Assembly: GCA_966112795.1 (NCBI GenBank) | Contig: CBHWED010000006.1 | Location: forward strand, 1-37,006 | Direction of reading: 5' to 3' | DNA: 37,006 nucleotides | Origin: Croceibacterium_A sp966112795 | GTDB taxonomy: Bacteria; Pseudomonadota; Alphaproteobacteria; Sphingomonadales; Sphingomonadaceae | In this document: one piece after another, positions 16,110 through 23,855 of the stretch | Numbering within the stretch: position 1 is the first letter of the stretch | Layout of the letters: each line of letters begins with the position of its first letter | Translations under genes and position numbers: made by a program | The notes under the pieces: model-generated | The model's database searches: none | What the model was told of the DNA's origin: nothing | Seen by the model: the letters and a program-made list of their open reading frames with translations, nothing else

Positions 16110-17132
16110 ATGGGGATGCAGAGGGTCAGCACCGAAGGCTGCGATGCGGGCGGCACCGCGCAGGCGTGGAGCGCGCTTTATTCGGGCGTGCTCGCGGCGG
16201 CCGACTTCATCCCGTTCGACGACGATTTCTCCGCCGGTCTCGCCATGAGCCACCTGGGGCCGCTCGGCCTCGCGCGGCTCGCGACCGGGCGCTGCGCGAT
16301 CAACCGCACCGCCGCCCACATCGACCGCACCTCGCCGCGGCTCTACTCGATCATCATCCAGGCGCGCGGGCGCGGGCTGTTCAGCCAGGAGGGCAACCGC
16401 GTGGTGCTTGGCCCCGGCGACTTCGCGTTGTGCGACCACGCGCTGCCGCACTCGCGCGTGCTCGAGCGCGACGCGGAGACGCTGCTGATCCGCGTGCCGG
16501 CCGACATGATCGGCGAGTACCTGCCCACGCCGCAGCACTTGTGCGGCCGGCGCCTGCCCGCCGGCACCGGGCTCGCGCCCTCGGCTGCGGTCATGGCCCG
16601 CGGCCTGTGGCAGCGGCTCGAGCACGGCCTCTCGCCGCAATACGAGGAGTGCTTCGCGCACCACCTGCTCGAGCTGATCGGCACCTCCTACGCGATGGCC
16701 TTCGGCGCCGACGCCGACAGCCTGCTGCTGATCCGCACCCATATCGACGACCGGCTCTACGATCCGGGCTTCAAGGCCGGCACGATCGGCGCCGAGCTCG
16801 GCTTCGAGACGCGCGAGGTGCGCCGGCTGTTTGCGGCGAGCGGCGAGACCCCGCGCGACTACCTGCTGCGCCGCCGGCTGCACGAAGCCGCCCGCCGCCT
16901 GCGCGATCCGCGCTGGCGCGGGCATACGATCGCCGAGATCGCGCATTGCTGCGGCTTCGCCAGCAACGCGGTGTTCACCCGCGCCTTCCGCGAGCACCAC
17001 GACCTGAGCCCGACCGAATACCGCGCCCGCGTCCCCGTGCCGGATCGCGCAAAGCGGCGGCCGGTGGCGATTGCGTTCGACCGGACCGGCGCGCATGCTG
17101 CGCCGGGCTTCGGGAGCGCGGGGACAGCTTGA
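16110..17132 (+). CDS. AraC-family regulator 2 (AraC-binding-like N-terminal domain)
   Basis: The 340-residue product is a paralogue of the AraC proteins at 8432 and 29861. The sensor half has PRLYSIIIQARGRGLFSQEG, LGPGDFALCDHALPHSRVLE and YLPTPQHLCGRRLPAG. The DNA-binding half has GAELGFETREVRRLFAASGE and IAEIAHCCGFASNAVFTRAF, then LSPTEYRARVP. The start is uncertain: ATG 16110 and 16116 lie just before the conserved region but have poor spacing to a Shine-Dalgarno, while ATG 16047 would add an Arg-rich, unlikely leader. It sits inside the catabolic operon, 89 bp after the SDR gene and 2 bp before the aldolase. It therefore probably activates its own operon and perhaps the divergent amidohydrolase. 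The ligand is unknown. Confidence 0.88.
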   Translation: MGMQRVSTEGCDAGGTAQAWSALYSGVLAAADFIPFDDDFSAGLAMSHLGPLGLARLATGRCAINRTAAHIDRTSPRLYSIIIQARGRGLFSQEGNRVVLGPGDFALCDHALPHSRVLERDAETLLIRVPADMIGEYLPTPQHLCGRRLPAGTGLAPSAAVMARGLWQRLEHGLSPQYEECFAHHLLELIGTSYAMAFGADADSLLLIRTHIDDRLYDPGFKAGTIGAELGFETREVRRLFAASGETPRDYLLRRRLHEAARRLRDPRWRGHTIAEIAHCCGFASNAVFTRAFREHHDLSPTEYRARVPVPDRAKRRPVAIAFDRTGAHAAPGFGSAGTA

Positions 17133-17134
17133 GC

Positions 17135-17884
17135 ATGACGGGACACGAGCCGGCGGCGGGTCTGGTCGGGACCTGGATCAAGATCCCGAGCCTCGAGACG
17201 GTCGAGCTGCTCGGCCATGCCGGGTTCGATTTCGTCGTCGTCGACATGGAGCATGCGCCGCACGCGCTCGACACCGCCTACACGATGATCTTCGCCGCGC
17301 AGGCCATGGGCATGAAAGCCTACGTGCGCCTCGCCGACCGCCAGGGCAGCGACATCCAGCGGCTGCTCGACGCGGGCGCCGACGGGCTGCTCGTGCCGCA
17401 AGTCGGCGATCTCGACACCGCCGCGCGGCTCACCCGGCAGATGGTCTTCGCGCCCGCCGGTGAGCGCGGCCTCGGCGCCACCTCGCGCGCCGGACGCTGG
17501 GGGCTGCTGCCGGTCGCCGACTACGTCGCGCGCGGCAACGCCGGCCTGCGCATGGTCCAGCTCGAGGCGTGGGACGTGCTGCACGACGCGGAACGCTATC
17601 TCGCGCTCGAGCATGTGGGAGGCGTGTTCGTCGGCCTCGGCGACCTGTTCCTGTCGAGCGGGCGCCGGCCCGACGAGCCGGAGACTCGCGACATGGTCGC
17701 GAACGTGGCTCGGCTGGCGCGCGAGGCAGGCAAGCTTTCGGGCATCGCCGCGGGCAGCGCGGCCGAGGCGCGAACCTATCTCGACCTCGGCTATTCCCAC
17801 GTCATGGTCAGCAACGACGCTACGATTTTTGCCCGCGCCGCCTCCGCGCTGGTCGGCGAGGTGAGGGGCGTGGGGGCGCGATAG
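17135..17884 (+). CDS. HpcH/HpaI-family class II aldolase
   Basis: The 249-residue protein aligns end to end with HpaI (4-hydroxy-2-oxoheptanedioate aldolase) and 2-keto-3-deoxy-sugar-acid aldolases. Catalytic positions are in the expected places: His 40 in VDMEHAPHA, Arg 65 in VRLADRQG, metal ligands Glu 144 in VQLEAWD and Asp 170 in GLGDLFLSSG, plus GADGLLVPQVGD. It would cleave a 4-hydroxy-2-oxo acid to pyruvate and an aldehyde with Mg2+ or Mn2+. ATG 17135 is used; an in-frame TTG at 17129 overlaps the AraC-2 stop and is equally well placed to the upstream GGGGA. Gene order with two lactonase-type amidohydrolases suits a late retro-aldol step. The aldehyde product could feed the aldehyde dehydrogenase or the iron-type alcohol dehydrogenase downstream (inference). 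Confidence 0.92.
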   Translation: MTGHEPAAGLVGTWIKIPSLETVELLGHAGFDFVVVDMEHAPHALDTAYTMIFAAQAMGMKAYVRLADRQGSDIQRLLDAGADGLLVPQVGDLDTAARLTRQMVFAPAGERGLGATSRAGRWGLLPVADYVARGNAGLRMVQLEAWDVLHDAERYLALEHVGGVFVGLGDLFLSSGRRPDEPETRDMVANVARLAREAGKLSGIAAGSAAEARTYLDLGYSHVMVSNDATIFARAASALVGEVRGVGAR

Positions 17885-18012
17885 CGCGGAATCGCGTGCT
17901 TTTGCTTCGTCCGGAAGGCAGTGTTTCACCGGGCGGCAATGCCCCGGGGAAGCGTTTGCGGCGGCGCGCCGGGCGGGTTAGCGCGTTCGCCGGAGCGGAA
18001 GGGAGCCTGCGA

Positions 18013-18918
18013 GTGGCGATGTACGAAGCCGACGATCCACGCTCGCGCCTGGCCACGGCCGGCGGGGGTGCCGGTCCCGCCTCTGCATTCGGCGCCTCGA
18101 CATACGCCCGGTTCTACGAGGAAGCCCCGCGCGAGCAGGACAGCACCCAGCGCACCTGGTACGTCCGCGGGCAGAATTTCGTCGTCGCCTACTCCGACGC
18201 GCGCGACGGCGCCGTGTTCGAGCGTGCGGCGCAGCCCGACGAATATGTCCTGCTTCTGCCTGAAGCCGGTGTGTCGGCGCGGATCGACGCGGGCGAGGAG
18301 AGCGCCAGGGTCGATGGCTACAGCGTGACGATGGTGCCGCCGGGCGCCAGCCGGATCGCGATCGCCGGCTCCGGCCCGGTGATCCGCCTGTTCTCGACCC
18401 GGTCCGAGGACCTTTGCCGGCTGGTCTCGAACCCCGGGAAATACGCCGGCCCGCATCCGCAAGTCCCGCCGTTCGAGCCCTGGCCCGCGCCCGCCGACGG
18501 GCTGCGCATCCGCAGCTACAGCCTCGACGTGCCCGATGCGCCGGGGCGCTTCGGCAAGATCTTCCGCTGCACGACCTTCATGGTCAACGTGTTCCCGCCG
18601 CAGATCGGCCCGCGCGACCCGGCCAAGCTGAGCCCGCACCACCACGACGATTTCGAGCAGTGCTCGCTCGCCACCGGCGGGATCTACGAGCATCACTTGC
18701 GCTGGCCGTGGACCGCCAACAAGGCCGAGTGGCGCGACGACGAGCACGAGCGCTGCGGCTCGCCGTCGGTCTGCGTGATTCCGCCGCGGGTGATCCACAC
18801 CTCGGCCGCGGTCCATCCCGAGGTCAACCTGCTGGTCGACATCTTCTCGCCCCCGCGCGAGGACTTCTCCGACATGCCCGGCTGGGTGCTCAACGCGGAA
18901 GACTACCCGCGCCGATGA
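18013..18918 (+). CDS. Two-cupin metalloprotein, function unknown
   Basis: The 301-residue protein has two beta-barrel halves. The N-terminal half (about 45-135) looks like a cupin without metal ligands (VLLLPEAGVSARIDAG, YSVTMVPPGASRIAI). The C-terminal half (about 165-285) has an intact cupin metal site: HHHDDFEQ (His 209-211, Glu 215) and VIPPRVIHTS (His 262). Conserved-looking WPWTANKAEWRDDEHE lies between. GTG 18013 is preferred over ATG 18019 because GGGAG lies 7 nt upstream. Its stop overlaps the next ATG by 4 bp (ATGA), so it is translationally coupled to the amidohydrolase. An isomerase, epimerase or dioxygenase role on an acidic intermediate is possible. The family was not recognised beyond cupin. 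Confidence 0.82.
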   Translation: MAMYEADDPRSRLATAGGGAGPASAFGASTYARFYEEAPREQDSTQRTWYVRGQNFVVAYSDARDGAVFERAAQPDEYVLLLPEAGVSARIDAGEESARVDGYSVTMVPPGASRIAIAGSGPVIRLFSTRSEDLCRLVSNPGKYAGPHPQVPPFEPWPAPADGLRIRSYSLDVPDAPGRFGKIFRCTTFMVNVFPPQIGPRDPAKLSPHHHDDFEQCSLATGGIYEHHLRWPWTANKAEWRDDEHERCGSPSVCVIPPRVIHTSAAVHPEVNLLVDIFSPPREDFSDMPGWVLNAEDYPRR

Positions 18919-19781
18919 CCGACCCGCGAGGCCCGAAACCGCAGCCGGCTCCCGGCAATCCGCTGGTCGATTGCCACACGCACGTGTTCACCGCGGACAT
19001 GCCGGTCTCGGCCGGCGCGTGGATCCGGCCCGACTACTCGTTCACCGGCGCCGACCTGATCGCCGCGATGGACGCGCACGGGGTGCACTTCTCGGTGGTC
19101 TCGGGGCTCAGCATCTCGGGCTACTACAACGACTACATGATCGCCGAGCTGCGCGCCAACCGGCGGCTGCGCGGCACCGCGATCGTGCCGCCGACGGTCG
19201 ACCGCTACACGCTCGAGCGGATGCAGGCCGACGGCATCGTCGGCATCCGCCTGCAGCTCGCCCGGCGCGACAGCTTCGAGGACTTCCGCGGCGACGACTA
19301 CCGCCTGCTGCTGCGCCGCGTGCGCGATCTCGGCTGGCACGTGCAGGTGGCGATCGAGGGGCGCCTGCTGCCGCCTGTGCTTTCGGCGCTGCTCGAAAGC
19401 GGCGCCAATCTCGTGATCGATCACTTCGGCCATCCCGATCCGGCCGACCCGCTCGCATGCCCGGGGTTCCAGGCGATGCTCGCGGCGGCCGAAACCGGCC
19501 GCTGCTGGATCAAGCTGTCCGGCGGGTTCCGCCTTGCCGGGCCGGCGGCGTGGCAGGAGGATCCCGAGGGCGACCTCGAGCAGACCGCGCAGACCGTCGC
19601 CGAGGCGCTGCTCGCGCGGGTCGGCACCGACCGCCTGCTGTGGGGCAGCGACGCGCCGTTCGTCGGCTACGAGAAGCGCCTCGCCTACCCCGACGTCTTG
19701 CGCACCTACCGTTCGTGGGTCCCCCGCGCCGAGCAGCGCGCCGAGATCGACCGCACCGCGCTCCAGCTCTACTTCGCCTGA
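18915..19781 (+). CDS. Amidohydrolase family 2 protein (second copy)
   Basis: The 288-residue TIM-barrel hydrolase belongs to the same superfamily as the gene at 14213 but is clearly divergent. Metal/active-site signatures are LVDCHTHVFTAD (His 21, His 23), GWHVQVAIEG (His 142), VIDHFGHPDP (His 170) and LLWGSDAPFVGYE (Asp 246). The WP-H ending of the first copy is replaced by AP-F, so substrate contacts differ. ATG overlaps the cupin stop by 4 bp, which fixes the start. It probably hydrolyses a lactone, or hydrates or decarboxylates a ring or acid intermediate in the same pathway as the aldolase. A TonB receptor follows after 129 bp in the same direction. Confidence 0.87.
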   Translation: MTDPRGPKPQPAPGNPLVDCHTHVFTADMPVSAGAWIRPDYSFTGADLIAAMDAHGVHFSVVSGLSISGYYNDYMIAELRANRRLRGTAIVPPTVDRYTLERMQADGIVGIRLQLARRDSFEDFRGDDYRLLLRRVRDLGWHVQVAIEGRLLPPVLSALLESGANLVIDHFGHPDPADPLACPGFQAMLAAAETGRCWIKLSGGFRLAGPAAWQEDPEGDLEQTAQTVAEALLARVGTDRLLWGSDAPFVGYEKRLAYPDVLRTYRSWVPRAEQRAEIDRTALQLYFA

Positions 19782-19910
19782 TCGCCGCTCCGCGCGCGGA
19801 GTGCCGCTTCCGGCAGCTTATGCCGCCCTCCGGGAAAAGTCCCCCGCGCCGGCCCCTGTCAGAGAGGCTGCGCAGTCGCACAGCGTCGCGCCGGAGAGAG
19901 GGAGAACACA

Positions 19911-22900
19911 ATGCAAGGCACCTGGTTGAGAGGCGGCAGCGCCGCGCTGGCGCGGGGCTCGGCGCTGGCAGCGCTCGCGTGGTCGCTGCAGGTCGCACCG
20001 GCGCTCGCGCAGGACGCTCCCGCAGGGGCTGCCGAGGAGTCGCCGATCATCGTCACCGGCACGCGCATCTCGCGGCCCGGCGGCTTCAACGAGCCGACCC
20101 CGTCGACGGTGTTCGGTTCCGAGCAGTTGCAGGATCTCGCGATCGTCAACGCCGGCGACATCATGGAGCTGATCCCGCAGAACACCGCGGTCGTGTCCGA
20201 CGCGGTCGCCGGGATCACCGCGGGCGCCGACGTCGGCGCCTCCTACGCGAACTTGCGCGGCCTCAATCCCACTCTCGGCACGCGCACGCTGACGCTGGTC
20301 AACACCCGCCGCTTCATCCCGACCTCCGACGGCGGTGCGGTCGACCTCAACCTGATCCCGGCGGCGATGATCGAGCGCGTCGAGACGGTCACCGGCGGCG
20401 GCTCGGCCGCCTACGGCTCGGACGCGGTCGCGGGCGTGGTCAACATCCTGCTCGACACCGATTTCGAGGGGCTGCGCGGCCAGGTCGACTACGGCCAGAC
20501 CTTCCGCGGCGATGGCGAGGGCTGGCATGCCTCGCTGGTCTACGGCGCGGCGGTCGGCGAGCGCGGGCACCTCGTGTTCGGCGCCGAGTACGAGGACAAG
20601 AAGGGCATCGGCGACTGCTCCGAAGTCCGTACCTGGTGCGCCGAAGGTTGGGACGTCTACACCAACGCGCTCAACATCACCGCGAGCGGCGCGCCCTCGG
20701 GCTTCAACGTGCCCGGCTCGCCCGGCTACGGCTTGCCCAACTACGTCTGGGGGCCGGGCTCGCGGCAGGCGTTCAACGAGCCGCGCGGCGTGGTCCGCAA
20801 CCGCGCACCCGCGGCGGTGCCCGCGCGCAACCAGCGGTTCAACGAAGACGGGACGGCGATCGTCCAGTTCGACCAAGGGCAGTTCGTGCAGAGCGCGCAG
20901 ATCGGCCCGCGCATGGGCGGCGACGGCGCCTCGACCTACGACGATTCCGACATCCAGACCCCGGCCGAGCGCTGGATCGGCTACCTCTACGGCGAGTACG
21001 AGCTGGCCGACTGGGTCGAGGTCACCGGCGAGCTGACTTACGCCAACCGCCGCGCATCCTACACCGGGGTGACCGCGGGCCCGCGCTCGACCTTCTTCGT
21101 CAACCCCGACAACCCGTACATCCCGGCGAGCCTGCGTACCTTGCTCGGGGGCACGCAGTTCAGCCTCGGCAAGGACATGGACGCCCAGGTCGAGAACTTC
21201 AACGAGGTCAACGCCGAGGTGCTGCGCGGGGTGATCGGCTTCTCGGGCCAGTTCGCCGAAGGCTGGAACTGGAGCGCCTACTACCAGTACGGCCACAACG
21301 ACCGGCACCTGTTCTCGCGCTATTCGCGGGTCAACACCGAGTTCCAGTTCGCACTCGACGCGGTGGCCTTGCCCAACGGCCAGGTCACCTGCCGCGAGCT
21401 TACGCGGCCGAACCCCAATCCGCGCGCGCAGGGCTGTTCGCCGATGAACCTGTTCGGGCTCACCAACCTGACCCAGGCGGCGATCAACTACGCCTATCGC
21501 CCGGTGGTCGAGGATTTCGTGTTCGACCAGCACGTCATCGCGGCGAACGTGGACGGAACGCTGTTCGAAGGCTGGGCCGGCCCGATCGGCGCGGCGGCCG
21601 GCGCCGAGTACCGTAAGGAAAACGGAGACGTCACCCACGGCAACATCCCCAACTACACCGACTACGCGTTCACCTACGGCCTCGACTACGGCGGCAGCAT
21701 CGAGGTGATCGAGGCGTTCGGCGAGCTCAACCTGCCGGTGCTGCGCGATTCCGCGATCGGCGAGCTGCTCGAGTTCAACGGCGCGGTCCGCTGGACCCAG
21801 AACAAGGCGCACAACGCCTATACCGACGAGGAGAAGTCGAGCGAGGCGGTCAGCTACAAGCTCAGCGGCATCTACGACATCGGCGCCGGCGTGCGGCTGC
21901 GCGGCTCGTACTCGCGCGACATCCGCGCGCCGGGCTTCCGCGAGCTGTTCGAGCGCAACGTGCCGAGCGAGGAAGGCACCACGCTCGGCATCGTCGACAG
22001 CCCGTGGCGGACGAGCGTCGGCAACGACGACGCCACGCCGATCCTCAACGGCGGCAGCTTCGCGCTCGAGCCGGAGAAGGCCGACACGATCACCGCGGGC
22101 CTCGTGTTCCGCCCGGACTTCATCCGCGGGCTGCGCGTCTCGGTCGACTGGTACCAGATCGAGCTGCAGGACGCGGTGAGCATCATCGGCGCGCAGACGA
22201 TCGTCGACTATTGCGCGGGTTCGCTGCAGCTGTTCTGCGATCGTATCACCCGCGTGAGCGACACTGCGGTAACCCCCGGGCGCCCCGGAGACGGCGGCAT
22301 CGTCTTCATCGACGCGCGGCGGGTGAACCTCGGCTCGGTCGACGTGCGCGGCTTCGACATCGAGCTCGACTATCGCCTCGCGCTGGCCGACGTGGGCTCC
22401 GGGCTCGGCAACGGGGTGGTCGGGCTGCGCCTGCTGGCCAACAACCAGTACGACCAGGTGGTCCGGGCGTCATCGGCCGATCCGGGGCGCGACTTCGCGG
22501 GGCAGACCGGCCCGGTCCAGCTCGGCGGCAACCTCAACCCGACGCCCGACTGGATGTTCAACGGCTTCCTCAGCTACGACAACGCCGGCTTCAACGCGAC
22601 GCTGAGCGTGCGGCGGATCAACTCGGGCATCTACGACGTGCGCCGCACCGGTCCCGAGGACGAGGGCTACGATCCGCACCTGGCCAACTCGATCAGCACC
22701 AACCGGGTCGAGGGGCGGACCTACTTCGGCCTCGCGATGTCCTACGAGATGCCGCTCGGAGGCAGCTCGGTCGAATGGTTCGGCGCGATCGAGAACCTGT
22801 TCGACGAGAAGCCCGCGATCGCCCCGGGCGGTGGCGGGGGTGGCGGGTCGAACTACCCGACCAACCCGGTGTACTTCGATACCTTCGGCTCGCGCTTCCG

Positions 22901-22925
22901 CGCGGGCGTGCGGTTCACGTACTGA
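19911..22925 (+). CDS. TonB-dependent outer-membrane receptor (1004 aa)
   Basis: A signal peptide (MQGTWLRGGSAALARGSALA ... PALAQ) precedes a TonB-box/plug region: SPIIVTGTRISRPGGFNEPT, YANLRGLNPTLGTRTLTLVN, IERVETVTGGGSAAYGSDAV and AGVVNILLDTDFEGL. The barrel ends in GSRFRAGVRFTY with a terminal aromatic. It belongs to the same long subfamily as the receptor at 3996. GAGAGAGGGAGAACACA is upstream of the ATG. A run of seven glycines at residues 973-979, just before the last strands, is odd. It is placed as the last gene of the AraC-2 operon, 129 bp after the amidohydrolase, so it probably imports the compound handled there. Its stop lies only 4 bp from the stop of the converging PIN-domain gene. 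Confidence 0.95.
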   Translation: MQGTWLRGGSAALARGSALAALAWSLQVAPALAQDAPAGAAEESPIIVTGTRISRPGGFNEPTPSTVFGSEQLQDLAIVNAGDIMELIPQNTAVVSDAVAGITAGADVGASYANLRGLNPTLGTRTLTLVNTRRFIPTSDGGAVDLNLIPAAMIERVETVTGGGSAAYGSDAVAGVVNILLDTDFEGLRGQVDYGQTFRGDGEGWHASLVYGAAVGERGHLVFGAEYEDKKGIGDCSEVRTWCAEGWDVYTNALNITASGAPSGFNVPGSPGYGLPNYVWGPGSRQAFNEPRGVVRNRAPAAVPARNQRFNEDGTAIVQFDQGQFVQSAQIGPRMGGDGASTYDDSDIQTPAERWIGYLYGEYELADWVEVTGELTYANRRASYTGVTAGPRSTFFVNPDNPYIPASLRTLLGGTQFSLGKDMDAQVENFNEVNAEVLRGVIGFSGQFAEGWNWSAYYQYGHNDRHLFSRYSRVNTEFQFALDAVALPNGQVTCRELTRPNPNPRAQGCSPMNLFGLTNLTQAAINYAYRPVVEDFVFDQHVIAANVDGTLFEGWAGPIGAAAGAEYRKENGDVTHGNIPNYTDYAFTYGLDYGGSIEVIEAFGELNLPVLRDSAIGELLEFNGAVRWTQNKAHNAYTDEEKSSEAVSYKLSGIYDIGAGVRLRGSYSRDIRAPGFRELFERNVPSEEGTTLGIVDSPWRTSVGNDDATPILNGGSFALEPEKADTITAGLVFRPDFIRGLRVSVDWYQIELQDAVSIIGAQTIVDYCAGSLQLFCDRITRVSDTAVTPGRPGDGGIVFIDARRVNLGSVDVRGFDIELDYRLALADVGSGLGNGVVGLRLLANNQYDQVVRASSADPGRDFAGQTGPVQLGGNLNPTPDWMFNGFLSYDNAGFNATLSVRRINSGIYDVRRTGPEDEGYDPHLANSISTNRVEGRTYFGLAMSYEMPLGGSSVEWFGAIENLFDEKPAIAPGGGGGGGSNYPTNPVYFDTFGSRFRAGVRFTY

Positions 22926-22929
22926 CGCC

Positions 22930-23421
22930 CTAGCGGATCAGCAGGTTGCGCAGCCACGCGGCGCCCGAGCGCGTGGCCTCCCGCCAGTCGCCGTCGTCGG
23001 TGCCGTCGAGCTCGAAGCCCGCGGGGTCGAGCAGCTTGACGCGCCCGGCGCGGTACTTGCGCGGCTCGCCGGTCACCAGCGTCAGGTTGTGGACCAGCGC
23101 GGTCGCGGCGAGGATGCCGTCGCGGTCGTCGGCGTAAGGGATCTGCGCCCGTCGGCGGATGACCGCCGCGTCGACCGGCAGGATGCGCTCGCCGAACGCC
23201 GGCACGACCTGGCGGTCGAGCCAGTCGCGCCACGCCGCACCGGCGTCCTTCGTCCGGCGCGCGGCGCTGGCCGCGGCGGTCTCGAGCTCGAGCAGGGTCG
23301 CCGCGGACAGGAACATCTGCTGCGCCGGAACCCGCTCGGCCCAGGCGGCGAGCGCGGGATCGCTGCCCGCGCGGCGCGCTTCGCGCAAGTTGAGCAGCGT
23401 GCCGGTGTCGAGCAGGTACAT
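22930..23421 (-). CDS. VapC-type PIN-domain toxin
   Basis: The 163-residue protein has the acidic residues of a PIN-domain ribonuclease: MYLLDTGTLLNL (Asp 5), LLELE (Glu 45) and ADDRDGILAATALVHNLTLV (Asp 101). The usual DTN/DTS after the first strand is DTG, and the C-terminus extends by about 30 residues past the PIN core (FELDGTDDGDWREATRSGAA). Such toxins cut tRNA or rRNA and are held by the cognate antitoxin. The start codon overlaps the stop of the antitoxin gene by one base. The pair lies between a TonB receptor and an antiporter, with no sign of a mobile element. Confidence 0.85.
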   Translation of the reverse strand: MYLLDTGTLLNLREARRAGSDPALAAWAERVPAQQMFLSAATLLELETAAASAARRTKDAGAAWRDWLDRQVVPAFGERILPVDAAVIRRRAQIPYADDRDGILAATALVHNLTLVTGEPRKYRAGRVKLLDPAGFELDGTDDGDWREATRSGAAWLRNLLIR

Positions 23422-23645
23422 CAGCGGGCCGGCGGCGCGGGCGCCACGAGCGGCTCGCTGCCCGGGGCGGCGCCGATCAGGTCGAGGATGCTCTGCCGCT
23501 CGCCGCTGAGCTGGCGGTACGCGGCGATGCCGAGCAGCACATGCGTCGGACGCCCGCGATCGGTCACGAAGACCGGCTCGCTGAGGGCGAATCGCTTCGC
23601 CTTGCTGATGTCCTGGTTGAACTCGCGGGCGCTGACGATCTTCAC
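23421..23645 (-). CDS. Phd/YefM-type antitoxin
   Basis: This 74-residue protein begins with the Phd/YefM fold (MKIVSAREFNQDISKAKRFA, then PVFVTDRGRPTHVLLGIAAY), which binds DNA as a dimer. The C-terminal tail (DLIGAAPGSEPLVAPAPPAR) would contact the toxin. The start is GTG at 23645, with GGAGGG 5 nt before it. The stop overlaps the toxin start, so expression is coupled. Autorepression through the inverted repeat at 23665-23680 is expected for this family. Confidence 0.85.
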   Translation of the reverse strand: MKIVSAREFNQDISKAKRFALSEPVFVTDRGRPTHVLLGIAAYRQLSGERQSILDLIGAAPGSEPLVAPAPPAR

Positions 23646-23664
23646 GAAAGCCCTCCGAAAACGG

Positions 23665-23680
23665 TTCTACAATCCTAGAA
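23665..23680. promoter_or_regulatory. Candidate antitoxin autoregulatory operator
   Basis: TTCTA-CAATCC-TAGAA is a 5-bp inverted repeat with a 6-bp spacer, 20 bp upstream of the antitoxin GTG start in AT-richer DNA. Short palindromes in this position are typical Phd/YefM binding sites. A smaller hairpin, CTAC-TTC-GTAG, lies a little further upstream. Confidence 0.45.
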
Positions 23681-23855
23681 TGGTACCGCTCACATGTAGG
23701 CACATTACTACTTCGTAGCGGCTTGGCAACAGTTCGCCGGAGGGCGCCGAAAATCGTCGTCGACGCCTGTACAAAGCGATTGCGCTCCACCCGTCTTGGC
23801 GTTCGTCTGGCGTGATCCCGCCGCAAGCGCGGGCATGGCGAGGGGGAGTTTTGCC

